Below, one piece after another: positions 17,722 to 28,300 of a DNA stretch of 64,000 nt; the first letter of the stretch is position 1; every line of letters begins with the position of its first letter. The notes beneath the pieces are model-generated. The model worked only from the letters and a program-made list of their open reading frames with translations. It did not search any database and had not been told where the DNA came from. This stretch comes from Lachnospiraceae bacterium AC2029 (lineage in GTDB: Bacteria > Bacillota > Clostridia > Lachnospirales > Lachnospiraceae): the NCBI GenBank assembly GCA_000703065.1, contig JNLK01000001.1, positions 1,736,001-1,800,000 of the forward strand, given 5' to 3'. Made by a program: the position numbers and the translations under genes.

Positions 17722-18966
17722 ATGCCTATGTTTTATTTTATCTGCGAGAACGGTCATATATTTGCCACCACACATAATAAGCCATGTCCGAACTGTAATT
17801 CAACGAAGATCTATCCCTACAAGCTTGATGAATCTAATGTCGATAAAGGTTCTCCGCAGGGACAGTTTGTAAATAAGGCAGGGGGCTCCGGCGGACAGCA
17901 GGGTCAGGCATCAGGAAATGGCGGAGCGTCAGGACAGGCAGGCGGATATGGCGGAGCGTCAGGACAGGCAGGCGGATATGTCGGTCAGAGAGCCGAGACC
18001 AATTCCGGTCAGCCGACGGGATTCGGTAAGGCAGCCGTGCAGAAGACAGGTGGGATCGGGAAGAATACCAAGATCTTCCTGGGCGTGGTGATCGGGCTTT
18101 CTGTTGCCATCGCCATTATGGGAGTGGTTTACTTCATTTTTGCCTCAAGTCGGATCCGCGAATACAATAAGGAAGTAGAAGAGTATAATGCCAAGGTGGG
18201 TCAGGAAACCACGTCAACACAGGAAGGAAAGCAGGAGGCTAAGAAGGAGGCAAAGAAGCTGACCTTTGTGGCACGGACCAAATCGAAGGAGGCAGACTAT
18301 ACTACGGAGTATGACGTTACGGACGGAAAGAAGGCTTTCATTCGTAAGACAGGAGTATTTCAAATGGAAGTCCGTCCGGAACCGGCAGATGCAGCGGTTC
18401 CCGAATTTGAGTGGAGTGTAAGTGATCCGGAGAAGATGTCCGTGGATGGAAGTAAGCTTAAGGCAGAAGCTGAAACGGCCGAGGGTGAAACCGTAAAAGT
18501 GACGGGAACCTCCAAGGACGGAAAGACAACGGTTTCCTTTGAAGTGGAGATCGGACACGGCGGATGGAACAGGATCGAGGGTCGCTGGTATTTTATTGAC
18601 GGTTCGGATTATATGTATCGGAACACGTGGAAGGACAAGGATAAGGAGAAGTGCTATCTGGGTGCGGATGGAGCTGCGGTAGTAGGCTGGCTTCAGATCG
18701 AAGAGGAAGGCGTGGACAGGGCCTACTATTTTGACCATAACGGTACCATGATCAAGGGAAAGACGGTCGATTTTGGGAATGACCTGAAGGTTACCTTTGA
18801 CGAGAAGGGTTATGTAAAGGGAGGCTGGATCCTTATCAAGGACGGAGATAAGGAAAAATGGTACGCCTATGATGAATCCGGCGTGATGATCAAGAACACG
18901 ACCAAGACGATCAAAGGGGTGAAGTACACCTTTGATGAAACCGGATTGATGACGAAGGAAGAGTAA
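17722..18966 (+). CDS. zinc-ribbon membrane protein with external cell-wall-binding repeats
   Basis: This 414-residue protein has an unusual order of parts. An N-terminal zinc-ribbon-like segment has C8, H12 and C22xxC25. A Gly/Gln-rich linker of repeated GGASGQAGGY units spans about residues 52-95. One membrane helix follows at about 116-141 (FLGVVIGLSVAIAIMGVVY), then an Ig-like region (about 190-275). The C-terminal aromatic repeats (GRWYFIDG, KWYAYDESGVMI) are of the choline/glucan-binding cell-wall type. The zinc ribbon should be cytoplasmic and the repeats outside, so the protein would span from cytosol to wall. It is the first gene of a nine-gene plus-strand run; the next gene starts 6 nt later. 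Confidence 0.75.
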   Translation: MPMFYFICENGHIFATTHNKPCPNCNSTKIYPYKLDESNVDKGSPQGQFVNKAGGSGGQQGQASGNGGASGQAGGYGGASGQAGGYVGQRAETNSGQPTGFGKAAVQKTGGIGKNTKIFLGVVIGLSVAIAIMGVVYFIFASSRIREYNKEVEEYNAKVGQETTSTQEGKQEAKKEAKKLTFVARTKSKEADYTTEYDVTDGKKAFIRKTGVFQMEVRPEPADAAVPEFEWSVSDPEKMSVDGSKLKAEAETAEGETVKVTGTSKDGKTTVSFEVEIGHGGWNRIEGRWYFIDGSDYMYRNTWKDKDKEKCYLGADGAAVVGWLQIEEEGVDRAYYFDHNGTMIKGKTVDFGNDLKVTFDEKGYVKGGWILIKDGDKEKWYAYDESGVMIKNTTKTIKGVKYTFDETGLMTKEE

Positions 18967-18972
18967 TGGCTT

Positions 18973-20283
18973 ATGAAGAATAAAAGATCGGATTCCAAGG
19001 GTAAGGTATCGATAGTGATCATTACCCTTCTTGGTACATTTCTTCTGGGACTTGTCCTTTTCTTCTTTATCTGGAGAGGGGACTTTTTCCCGGAGCTCCT
19101 AAAACGGAAAACTGTGGAGACTACAACCGGGGAGACGGAGGAGGTCTCGACACAGGCAACCGTTGCGACAGAGGAAACGGAGACGAAGACCGGGGAGAAG
19201 ACCGCAGAAAAGACCGAGGAACAAACCGAAGAGAAAACCGAGAAAGAGACCGAGGAAGAGAAAGAAGCGATCTCCGCAGAGGAGACTGCGTTTGTGAACC
19301 AGTTACTTACCTGGGCCAGGGACAGTATGGACAATATCCAGATGATCGGCTCGGATTACTGGGGTGTCGTATATGACGAGGGCGTCTTCAAATGTCTGCG
19401 GGAGTTTGCGATCGGAGATTTTGATGCGGACGGAAAGCAGGAGCTGGCTGTATGGGAGGAAGTATATCATGGGGAATTCTTCCGTACAGAACTGGCTTCG
19501 AGTTGGGTCACGATCTATGAGTATAGCGGCGGTACGGTAGAAGAGAAGGAGACTCTGGACGGGGCTTCAAAGGACACTGCATTTTCAAAAAAGGATACCC
19601 CGAATTTCTACAAATGCCAGGACGGGGAGTTGAAGAAATACTGTCAGGACCGTTCCATCCAGGTGCCTGCGGAACTGGAAGAACTTGTTGGGAAAACAAA
19701 GGTCACATTTGATGATGACCGAAAGAGATACAAAGCGCTCCTGGATGATATGAAGGCGGAGCTGGAAAGCGGATCCGGAGAAGATGAGGAAGTTCCGAAT
19801 TACTCGATGGAGCTGGAAAAGAAATGGGGCGGCGGAAAGTACACCCGATGGTATGCCTTTCTCGACCTGGACGGGGACGGTGCAAGGGAACTGGTGCTGT
19901 TTACTGATGAAAACGGACACTATGCTGTTTCTGCGATCTATACCTGCAGGAACGGAAAGATCGAACATATCCTTGATGCGGGAGTCGGCTGGCATTCGAT
20001 CTTCTCGGAGGTTTGTCTTCTGTGGGATGGACACATCGTTACCACATTTTTCGATACGGCGATCGGAAGCGGAGGAGAATCGATCTGTCGGTTGAAGGAC
20101 GGAGTGCTGACCGAGGAATTCGGGTATGTTGATGAAGATGGAGTGTACTATAGGACCAGAGGGGATTTCCGTTCGGATTGCAGAGAGGAGGACCGGCTTT
20201 CAAAGGCCGAGGTCGATGAGAAGATGGCGGATACTCGTACAGATGGTCCGTGGGTCACACTCTGTGACATGAATGAATACTAA
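18973..20283 (+). CDS. membrane-anchored surface protein with Asp-rich repeats
   Basis: The 436 residues contain one N-terminal membrane helix (about 12-34), a Thr/Glu-rich spacer of about 60 residues made of repeated TE/TEEK steps, and an extracellular domain. Two segments, GDFDADGKQELAVWEE and LDLDGDGARELVLFTDENG, look like FG-GAP/VCBS or EF-hand-like Asp-rich loops that may bind calcium. Function is unknown. It lies 6 nt after the zinc-ribbon gene and is related in design to the next gene (same TM, acidic spacer and Asp-rich loops), so the pair may be old duplicates. Confidence 0.65.
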   Translation: MKNKRSDSKGKVSIVIITLLGTFLLGLVLFFFIWRGDFFPELLKRKTVETTTGETEEVSTQATVATEETETKTGEKTAEKTEEQTEEKTEKETEEEKEAISAEETAFVNQLLTWARDSMDNIQMIGSDYWGVVYDEGVFKCLREFAIGDFDADGKQELAVWEEVYHGEFFRTELASSWVTIYEYSGGTVEEKETLDGASKDTAFSKKDTPNFYKCQDGELKKYCQDRSIQVPAELEELVGKTKVTFDDDRKRYKALLDDMKAELESGSGEDEEVPNYSMELEKKWGGGKYTRWYAFLDLDGDGARELVLFTDENGHYAVSAIYTCRNGKIEHILDAGVGWHSIFSEVCLLWDGHIVTTFFDTAIGSGGESICRLKDGVLTEEFGYVDEDGVYYRTRGDFRSDCREEDRLSKAEVDEKMADTRTDGPWVTLCDMNEY

Positions 20284-20342
20284 ATCTCAAAGAGGAAGTG
20301 CCGGGAGAAGGAGGAAAAACCGGAACAGAAAGGTGTGGCAGT

Positions 20343-22106
20343 ATGAAGGATCAGAACTCACAGAACCGAATAATGAAGGTTTTCATAGCCGTACTTTCGG
20401 TGGTCCTTGTTCTTCTTGTGGTCGGGGCGATCGTGATGGTCGGGACGATTCCGAGAGTCCAAAAGGATGAGAAGACGGAGAGCAAAACCGAGTCTGCCAC
20501 AGAGCCTGAGACGGAGAAATCAACAGAGCCTGAGACGGAAGCCACAACGGAACCCGAAACGGAGCAACCTGTGGATGACGGCTGGAGGCAGGCATATTGG
20601 GATTACCTGATGGAGAAGCAGATGCTGGTGGCTCATTCGCTCAGCGATGAATGGGGCGGATTCTACTGTCCGGATTATATTCTGCTCAGAGATTATGATT
20701 GGGACGGGATACCGGAGCTGTATATAGGAAGCAGGTGGGGCTTATACATGGAAAGCGCCGGAGTTGACGTGACTGCTCTGTATTACAGGGATGGTAAGGT
20801 CACAGAAACATCGCTTTACGCGCCGGAGGTCGGAATTGAAAAGAAAGACAACCTTCTTAAGGAGGGGATGGAAACCGACATCTGGGATCAGATAGATGAT
20901 GTATGGGCATTGGACAGTAAGATCTATCACTCGACAAATGAAGATGAAATAAAAAGGTACATTTTTGAATCTGAGGTTGAGCAATCAGAAGTGAATGAGA
21001 AGGAGAGGATAGATCTGATCGGAACCTATGGGATCGCTGAACCGGATACCGGATATGATCAGGTGAAGATCACCTACTTTAAAGGGATGGTCTATGTTTC
21101 TGTCGGAAGGGTCGTTCATGAGGATGGATATCCGGATGCGATGATGATCTGGAGTGGTTCGGGTGAATGGAAGGACGACGGAAGGATCGGGATCAAGGGC
21201 GATAACAACGGATATGCCGCATACATGCTGGATTGTACGCTGGTGTTGGAAGGAGAAAAGATCAGTCTGCAAAATGTGGTCGTGAGTTCAAGAGGGCCAA
21301 GTGAAGATGTAGAAGTGGAATCGAAGCTGGACAGGATAACACTGGCTGATAAAAAAGATGATTCGGAGAATACGGGAAATACAGGAGAGAATACTGAGAG
21401 CAGGACGGAGGATAAAACGGAGGACAAGACGGAGAGCAAGTCTGAGGATAAGGATAAAGAAGCAAAAGCTGCATGTCGGAAATATCTGATGGATATAGTA
21501 AATTCTACTCAGGAATATAATAAGAATGTCAGGATATATAACGTTCCGGAGGAGGAATGGGGAGGTGTCAACGACCCGGAATATACAAAATACTGCTGCT
21601 TTGCTTATGCGGATTTTGATCTGGACGGTAAAAATGAGCTTTTTGTTTATACCAGTTCGCGGGTGATCGGAATTTCGGATGATAGGCTGATCTTCTATGA
21701 GTATGATGAGGCAACGAAGGAACTGAAAAAGCAGAACGATCCCCAGACCCGTGATGCATGGGACGGAGAGGATTTCTCGCAGATCCATTTTTACGATACG
21801 GGTATAGGATGTATCAACAGTGATTACGAGAAGTTCTTTCAGTCGGTACCCGGAGCATATGCGGCTGCGGGCGTAATATCGGATAGTTCCTTCGGAGATG
21901 AACCGCATATTCTTCTGTCTTTTCAGGATAGTGAGGACGCGCACGAAATCGTCGGACAGGAGGTTGGTGGCGTAGAGATTTACAAGACGGCAAAGTCATC
22001 TTCGGAACTGGCGAATGACCGATTGGCGTTAATGGGATCAAGGGAACTGGATGTAAAGGTCTATCATTTTACTGTAGACGCGATCAATGAATGCTTTCCG
22101 GAATGA
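20343..22106 (+). CDS. membrane-anchored surface protein with two Asp-rich modules
   Basis: I take the ATG at 20343 (587 residues) because the longer frame begins with GTG and lacks a ribosome binding site. A membrane helix (about 12-34) is followed by a TEPETE repeat spacer. A first module carries LLRDYDWDGIPELYIGS. A second acidic spacer (EDKTEDKTESKSEDK) leads to a second module with ADFDLDGKNELFVYTS. These Asp-rich loops resemble those of the preceding gene. No enzyme motif is visible. It is probably an extracellular sensor or adhesin. The stop is 18 nt before the first TIR gene. Confidence 0.65.
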   Translation: MKDQNSQNRIMKVFIAVLSVVLVLLVVGAIVMVGTIPRVQKDEKTESKTESATEPETEKSTEPETEATTEPETEQPVDDGWRQAYWDYLMEKQMLVAHSLSDEWGGFYCPDYILLRDYDWDGIPELYIGSRWGLYMESAGVDVTALYYRDGKVTETSLYAPEVGIEKKDNLLKEGMETDIWDQIDDVWALDSKIYHSTNEDEIKRYIFESEVEQSEVNEKERIDLIGTYGIAEPDTGYDQVKITYFKGMVYVSVGRVVHEDGYPDAMMIWSGSGEWKDDGRIGIKGDNNGYAAYMLDCTLVLEGEKISLQNVVVSSRGPSEDVEVESKLDRITLADKKDDSENTGNTGENTESRTEDKTEDKTESKSEDKDKEAKAACRKYLMDIVNSTQEYNKNVRIYNVPEEEWGGVNDPEYTKYCCFAYADFDLDGKNELFVYTSSRVIGISDDRLIFYEYDEATKELKKQNDPQTRDAWDGEDFSQIHFYDTGIGCINSDYEKFFQSVPGAYAAAGVISDSSFGDEPHILLSFQDSEDAHEIVGQEVGGVEIYKTAKSSSELANDRLALMGSRELDVKVYHFTVDAINECFPE

Positions 22107-22124
22107 TGGGAAAAGGGGATGCAG

Positions 22125-25100
22125 ATGGCTGACAGAGAGTACACATATTCCGCTTTTATTTCATATAAACACAATCCGGACGGGGATTTCGCGGCGACGA
22201 TCCAGAACCAGATCGAGCGCTATGTCGTTCCGAAGGAATATCGGAACTCTCCGCTTGTGGAAGGAAACCGGATGAAGAAGGTCTTCCGGGACAGTACCGA
22301 ATTCTCGGGAAGTCACAACCTGGCGGAGGCGATACAGACGGCGCTTTCGAAGGCTGCTTTTCTGATCGTGATCGTGTCCGAAGAAACGAAGAACTCTCCC
22401 TGGGTCGCACAGGAGATCGAATTCTTCCTTAAGGATCATGAGAGGGACCACATTCTTACTGTGATCTCTTCCGGCAGCACGCCCTCGAAGAATTATCCGG
22501 AAGCCCTGATCAATGTGGAAATGCCGGACGGAAGGATCGAGAAGGTGGATCCTCTGGCGGTGGATTACAGAAAGTATAATCCGAAGCGCGGACGCCGGGC
22601 CCACGGAAACAGATCCGTATACTCCTCGGAATTCCCGCGCATCATCGCACCCCTTCTGGGGATTTCCTATGACGATCTTTATAGAAGAAGAGAACGGTAT
22701 AAGAGAAGGCGAATACTGACCATCGGCGGTATCGCCTTTGCAGCCATGAGTATCGTTCTGGCGTATGTGATCTGGAGCAGGATACAGATTAAGAAGAATT
22801 ACCAGGAGACTCTGGAGAAACAGAGAGATATTCTGATCGCGGATGCGAAGGAAGCGCTTAATGAGAATGATCGTCTGTATGCGATCGAATGCGCGATGAA
22901 GGCACTTCCGACAAAATACGGAAATCCGGACATGCCGGTTACAAATGAAGCCAGATCTGTTCTTTCAGAGGCGGTAGGTGCCTATGATGTACCGGGAAAC
23001 TACGAAAAGGAAATTCCAATCAGAAAGATTGAAATGACAAATGGAGTACATGAATATGTTACGGACTCAACCGGAAGGTTTGTTCTATGTGCAGATAATG
23101 ATAATCACATAAAATTCGTTGATATTAAAGAGAATAAAACCATATATGAGGGGTCTATCCGAGAATATGGTGAGTTTGAGAGAATGGCAGTTTGTGAAGA
23201 TGAATTCTTTATTCAAACATGGAATAATCCCCATTCGTTACTTCTTCAGGTTCGAAAGACGGGAAGTATAGAAGAAGTACTTAAACATGATGAATCAATA
23301 TATGATGTGAAACCGATAAAAGATAAACTGTACTTAATTGGCACTGCACCCTCTTCAGCGGATTCGCCTATGCTGGCAGTGATATCCTATACCCCGAAGA
23401 ATTCAAAGAAAGAAGTTGTAAATGTTGTAGTACGCCAATCATATGTTTATGACATAAAGCTTTATCCGGAAATTGGTATTATTTCTTTTCTTTGCAGTAG
23501 GGATACAGTTGAACAGCTTCAAATCGGAATGATCCATTTGGATACCTGGAAGGTTGATTATCAGGATTTGATAGATGAGACAAATAGCTGTGAATACCAG
23601 ATAGACAAGGATCACATATACTATGTGATCTGCCACTCCGGAGGCGTGAACTTATCAAGCAATACAGTTTCATATGAACAGAACACTGCTGTTCACGTGT
23701 GTATGGATCGGAAGACCGGGAAAGAAGTATGGCGGGTTGAGGAGAAGGGGAGACAGAGCTATGCCTCTCCGCAACTGCTTCGGTACAGTTTGGAGGGAAA
23801 GGAATGTTTGCTGTTCCGAAGCGGAAATCGGGTAAGGATATGCGACCCGGCAACCGGGACCGAAGTATGGAGCTGTGATTATGAGCAACAGACAGTGGAT
23901 GCATGGCTTGAAAAAACACCTAGGATCCAGTTGAAGAACGGAGCTTATTCGGCCATATTGCCGGAGGATAACCGTTATTTCATTTATCGCGGCTATAATA
24001 TGGATATTAAATCTGCGACAGTCACAACAACCGGCTATACGGGCGGGCGACTGTCGGTGGTCCTTAACATGAAAGGGGAACTGGTAGTATTTGAGAGAGG
24101 CTGGGGAGATTCGTCTTTTGTGGAGCTTGGGTTAGATGGAGACAAAGGGGTACTTGCCGTTGGAGCCTGGAAGCATCTGGCGGCTGTATATCTTACAGAT
24201 TCGAATGAGGATTTTCATCAACTGGTTTTGATCGATACCAGAGACAATAAGGTATTATGGAAAAAGGATACAAAGGAGGAAGTGTTATCTCCGACGATCA
24301 GATTCTCGGAGGATGGATCACATATCAGTTTATTTTGGGCAAGTAATGCTGTAACTGACATTACTTATGGTGTTTATTCTGTAGACACCGGAGATGAAGA
24401 ATGGATCAAAATTGAATGTGAGGAGTATGATCATAGTGATGAGAAACAGCAAATAACAGGAAAGATCAGTTATGAAGAATTATTTGCATTTGGCGACAGT
24501 GTTGGGTTTATAAAAGAAACGGAAGAGCAAAAAAACTATACAGCTGCAGACGGAAACCATTATGATTCGAAATGTGTTTCGGAAATATACAAGATGAGTG
24601 ACGGAAGACCGATGAAGCTTCCTTTGAATTTAGGTAATTTTGTGAGGATTGACAAAGTATCGGTGAATGAGTCTGCCACTTATATGTCCTTTTTCCAGTG
24701 GGATGTAGAAACCCTTCAGGACTCTTTTGTAATTTATGATATCAAAAATGACCGATTGATGACGATTGAGGAGATGGAGACCATTGCTGAGGAGCATTCC
24801 GATGTACAGGTGTATATGGCGGATGATCATTCGGCCCTTTATTCACCGGATGAAAATGTAGTATATATCATCAGCAATGAAACGGGTGATATTGTAAATA
24901 AAATTGAAAGTGGGGAATCTACGATCCGGACATTGGATGCCCATGGAGATTTTCTGTATGTGGCATGGTCGGATGGAACCTGGAAGAAGTATGAGTTGGC
25001 AACCGGAAATGAGGTGGCAGGCTCCAAGGTCACGGATTATACAGGTAAGTATAATCTTGCCAAGTGGTATTATGATGAGGACGTAGTGATTCTGACCTAC

Positions 25101-25313
25101 TATAATGAGGATTCTGAAGTTTGTACTTACATTGTTGAGAGTGAGACCATGGAAAGACTGGATTATATGAACGAAAAACTGTTAGGCTATGTAGCGGAAA
25201 CAGACAGTATGATAGTGAAATGGAGAGATTTGCCTCCAGGACTATTCAAACGTCACACCCTCGACGAACTGATCGAGATGGGATACGAGCAGCTGGGTGA
25301 GGAAATGCCATAA
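22125..25313 (+). CDS. TIR-domain membrane protein with C-terminal propeller, copy 1
   Basis: Residues 1 to about 165 are a TIR-like domain: YSAFISYKHN at the start, RDSTEFS in the middle, and SPWVAQEIEFF carrying the Glu at the position used by NAD-cleaving TIR enzymes. A basic KRRR precedes one membrane helix (about 196-215). A short helical stretch and some 780 residues of beta-propeller-like repeats (for example LVLIDTRDNKVLWKKDT and CDPATGTEVWSCDYEQ, PQQ/WD40-style) follow. By charge, TIR is inside and the propeller outside. I start at the second ATG (1062 residues), matching the paralogue and placing GGGG 7 nt upstream. It may be a sensor that triggers a TIR signal; NAD cleavage is not proven. 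Confidence 0.8.
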   Translation: MADREYTYSAFISYKHNPDGDFAATIQNQIERYVVPKEYRNSPLVEGNRMKKVFRDSTEFSGSHNLAEAIQTALSKAAFLIVIVSEETKNSPWVAQEIEFFLKDHERDHILTVISSGSTPSKNYPEALINVEMPDGRIEKVDPLAVDYRKYNPKRGRRAHGNRSVYSSEFPRIIAPLLGISYDDLYRRRERYKRRRILTIGGIAFAAMSIVLAYVIWSRIQIKKNYQETLEKQRDILIADAKEALNENDRLYAIECAMKALPTKYGNPDMPVTNEARSVLSEAVGAYDVPGNYEKEIPIRKIEMTNGVHEYVTDSTGRFVLCADNDNHIKFVDIKENKTIYEGSIREYGEFERMAVCEDEFFIQTWNNPHSLLLQVRKTGSIEEVLKHDESIYDVKPIKDKLYLIGTAPSSADSPMLAVISYTPKNSKKEVVNVVVRQSYVYDIKLYPEIGIISFLCSRDTVEQLQIGMIHLDTWKVDYQDLIDETNSCEYQIDKDHIYYVICHSGGVNLSSNTVSYEQNTAVHVCMDRKTGKEVWRVEEKGRQSYASPQLLRYSLEGKECLLFRSGNRVRICDPATGTEVWSCDYEQQTVDAWLEKTPRIQLKNGAYSAILPEDNRYFIYRGYNMDIKSATVTTTGYTGGRLSVVLNMKGELVVFERGWGDSSFVELGLDGDKGVLAVGAWKHLAAVYLTDSNEDFHQLVLIDTRDNKVLWKKDTKEEVLSPTIRFSEDGSHISLFWASNAVTDITYGVYSVDTGDEEWIKIECEEYDHSDEKQQITGKISYEELFAFGDSVGFIKETEEQKNYTAADGNHYDSKCVSEIYKMSDGRPMKLPLNLGNFVRIDKVSVNESATYMSFFQWDVETLQDSFVIYDIKNDRLMTIEEMETIAEEHSDVQVYMADDHSALYSPDENVVYIISNETGDIVNKIESGESTIRTLDAHGDFLYVAWSDGTWKKYELATGNEVAGSKVTDYTGKYNLAKWYYDEDVVILTYYNEDSEVCTYIVESETMERLDYMNEKLLGYVAETDSMIVKWRDLPPGLFKRHTLDELIEMGYEQLGEEMP

Positions 25314-25366
25314 ACAACCAAACGCTGGAGATAAATACCGGGAGAATAAGTTAGAAGAGGTGGTTT

Positions 25367-28300
25367 ATGCCGGACAGAGAGTACACATATTCCGCATTTA
25401 TTTCATATAAGCACAATCCGGACGGGGATTTTGCGGCGACGATCCAGAATCAGATCGAGCGATATGTAGTTCCGAAGGAATATCGAAACTCTCCGCTTGT
25501 GGAAGGGAACCGGATGAAGAAGGTCTTCCGGGACAGCACCGAATTTTCGGGAAGTCATAACCTGGCGGAGGCGATACAGACAGCGCTTTCGAAGGCGGCG
25601 TTTCTGATCGTGATCGTATCTGAGGAAACGAAGAATTCTCCCTGGGTCGCACAGGAGATCGAATTCTTCCTTAAGGATCATGAGAGGGACCACATTCTGA
25701 CTGTGATCTCTTCCGGCAGCACGCCATCGAAGAATTATCCGGAGGCTCTGATCAATGTGGAAATGCCGGACGGAAGGATCGAGAAGGTGGATCCCCTGGC
25801 GGTGGATTACAGGAAGTATAATCCGAAGCGCGGACACCGGGCCCACGGGAACAGATCCGTATACACCTCGGAATTTCCCCGTATCATCGCGCCCCTTCTG
25901 GGAATTTCCTATGATGATCTATATAGAAGAAGAGAACGGTATAAGAGAAGGCGAATACTGACCATCGGCGGTATCGCCTTTGCAGCCATGAGTATCGTTC
26001 TGGCGTATGTCATCTGGAGCAGGATCCAGATTAAGAAGAATTACCAGGAGACTCTGGAGAAACAGAGAGATATTCTGATCGCGGATGCGAAGGAAGCGCT
26101 TAATGAGAATGATCGTCTGTATGCGATCGAATGCGCGATGAAGGCACTTCCGACAAAATACGGAAATCCGGACATGCCGGTTACAAATGAAGCAAGGTTT
26201 GCTCTTTCCAGAGCGGTCGGAGCATATATGGTACCGGATGATATCGAAAATGAGATTCCCATCAGAAAAATCGTTATGACGAACGGAATCCATGAGTATG
26301 CAGTGGATTCTGTCGGAAGATATGTTCTATGCGCTGATGACGATGAGCATATAAAACTGTTTGATGTTAAAGAGAACAAAACGATTTTTGAAGACTCCGT
26401 CCTGGAATATGGCGAGTATAAGAAGATAGCGGTCTGCAACGATGAATTCTTTATTTTAGTGAATAATAACGGGAATGTTCTTCTTCGGCTCCGAAATGAC
26501 GGGACCATTAAGGAGATCGCGGATTTCAATGACAGTATTTATGAAATGATACCAGCAGGTGAGAAACTGTACCTGACCAAACGTGTGGATGATGATACAC
26601 CGAAACTGGAATTGATCACCTATGAGCCCAAGACGGAAGAGATGCATAGCGAAACGATAGCCCTAAAGGATTCATCAGTCACAGATATGAAAATAGATCC
26701 GGAGATCGGAATCGTTTCATTTGTCATTAGGGGAGAGACAGACGAACAAAGCGAAATAGGGATCATTCATCTGGACACCCTGAAGGTGGATTATCAGACA
26801 ATAAATGAAGATCATTATTCTTTTGAATATCTCGTAGACAGAGATCGTATATATTATACGGTATGTCCGACAAAAGCAGTGGTATTGACCAATAAGACAA
26901 CAGCATATGATCAAATCACCATAACCAATGTATGCCTTGATCAAAAAAGCGGAAAAGAACTCTGGCGGGTTGAGGAGAAAGGCGGACAGGGTCATCCGAA
27001 TTCACAGCTGCTCAAATATCGCGAGGATAACAGTGAATATTTGGTTTATCGTGGGGGTAACAAAGTAAGGATATATGAACCGGCAAGCGGGAAGGTTATC
27101 TTTAGTTGTGATTATGAACAGAAAACTGTGGATGCATGGGTCGGCGTGCATTTGAACATCCAATTACAAAATGGTAATTTTTCTGTAATATCTACGGAAG
27201 GTGATTATTATTATGTATACGGTGGTTATGATATGAATGTAGCCTCCGGGAAGGTAATATTGGAAAGCTATACGGGCGGAAAACTTTCGTTGATGCAGAA
27301 TACAGAGGGAGAAATTGTTGTATTCCAAAGAGGTTGGGGAGATTCGTCTTTTGTGGAGTTCGGATTAGGTGAGGACAGCGTGGGTGTTTCCGGCGGAGTC
27401 TGGAAGCATTTATCAGCAATATATCTTATAGATTCAACTGAGGATTTTCATCAGCTGGTGTTGATAGATACCCGGGAAAATAAGGTATTATGGAAAAAAG
27501 ATACAAAAGAGAACCTGTTATTCCCGACGGTCAGATTCTCGGAGGATGGATCACAGATTTTTCTTTTTCGTGAAGGGGATCTTTTTGAAGATATTGCTTT
27601 TGGTGTTTATTCTGTGGAAACCGGAGACGAAGAATGGATCAAATACGAATGTGAGAAATATGATCATAGCGATGAGAATCAGCAAATAAAGAGAACGACT
27701 CAATTTAAAGAAGTATTTGCATTTGGTGACAGTGTTGGATTCCTAAAAAAAACGAAGGAGGATATAAACTATACAGATGCAGACGGAAGTCATTATGATT
27801 CGAAAAGTATTATGGAAATATATGTGATGAAAGGTGGAAAGCCGGAGAAACTTTCGTTAGAGCTTGGCAATTATGTGGGGATTGAAAAGGTATCGGTGAA
27901 TGAGTCTGCCACATATATGTCCTTTTTTATGCGGGATATAGAGGCCAATCAGGAGTCATTTGCGATTTATGATATCAAAAACAACCGATTAATGAAGGTT
28001 GACGGGACGGAAACCATTGCTGAGGATCATATCGGTGTAAAGGTGAGCATGACGGATGATCGGTTGGTCCTCTTTTCTCCGAATGAAAATGTAGCATATA
28101 TCATCAACAATGAAACGGGTGAAATATTACATAAGCTTGAAGGTGGGGGATCTATGATTCGGACACTGGATGCCCATGGCGATTTTTTGTATGTGGCATG
28201 GTCGGATGGAAACTGGAAGAAATACGAGTTGGCAACCGGAAATGAGCTGGCAGGTTCAAAAATCACGGATTATACGGATACGTACGCTCAGGAACAATGG

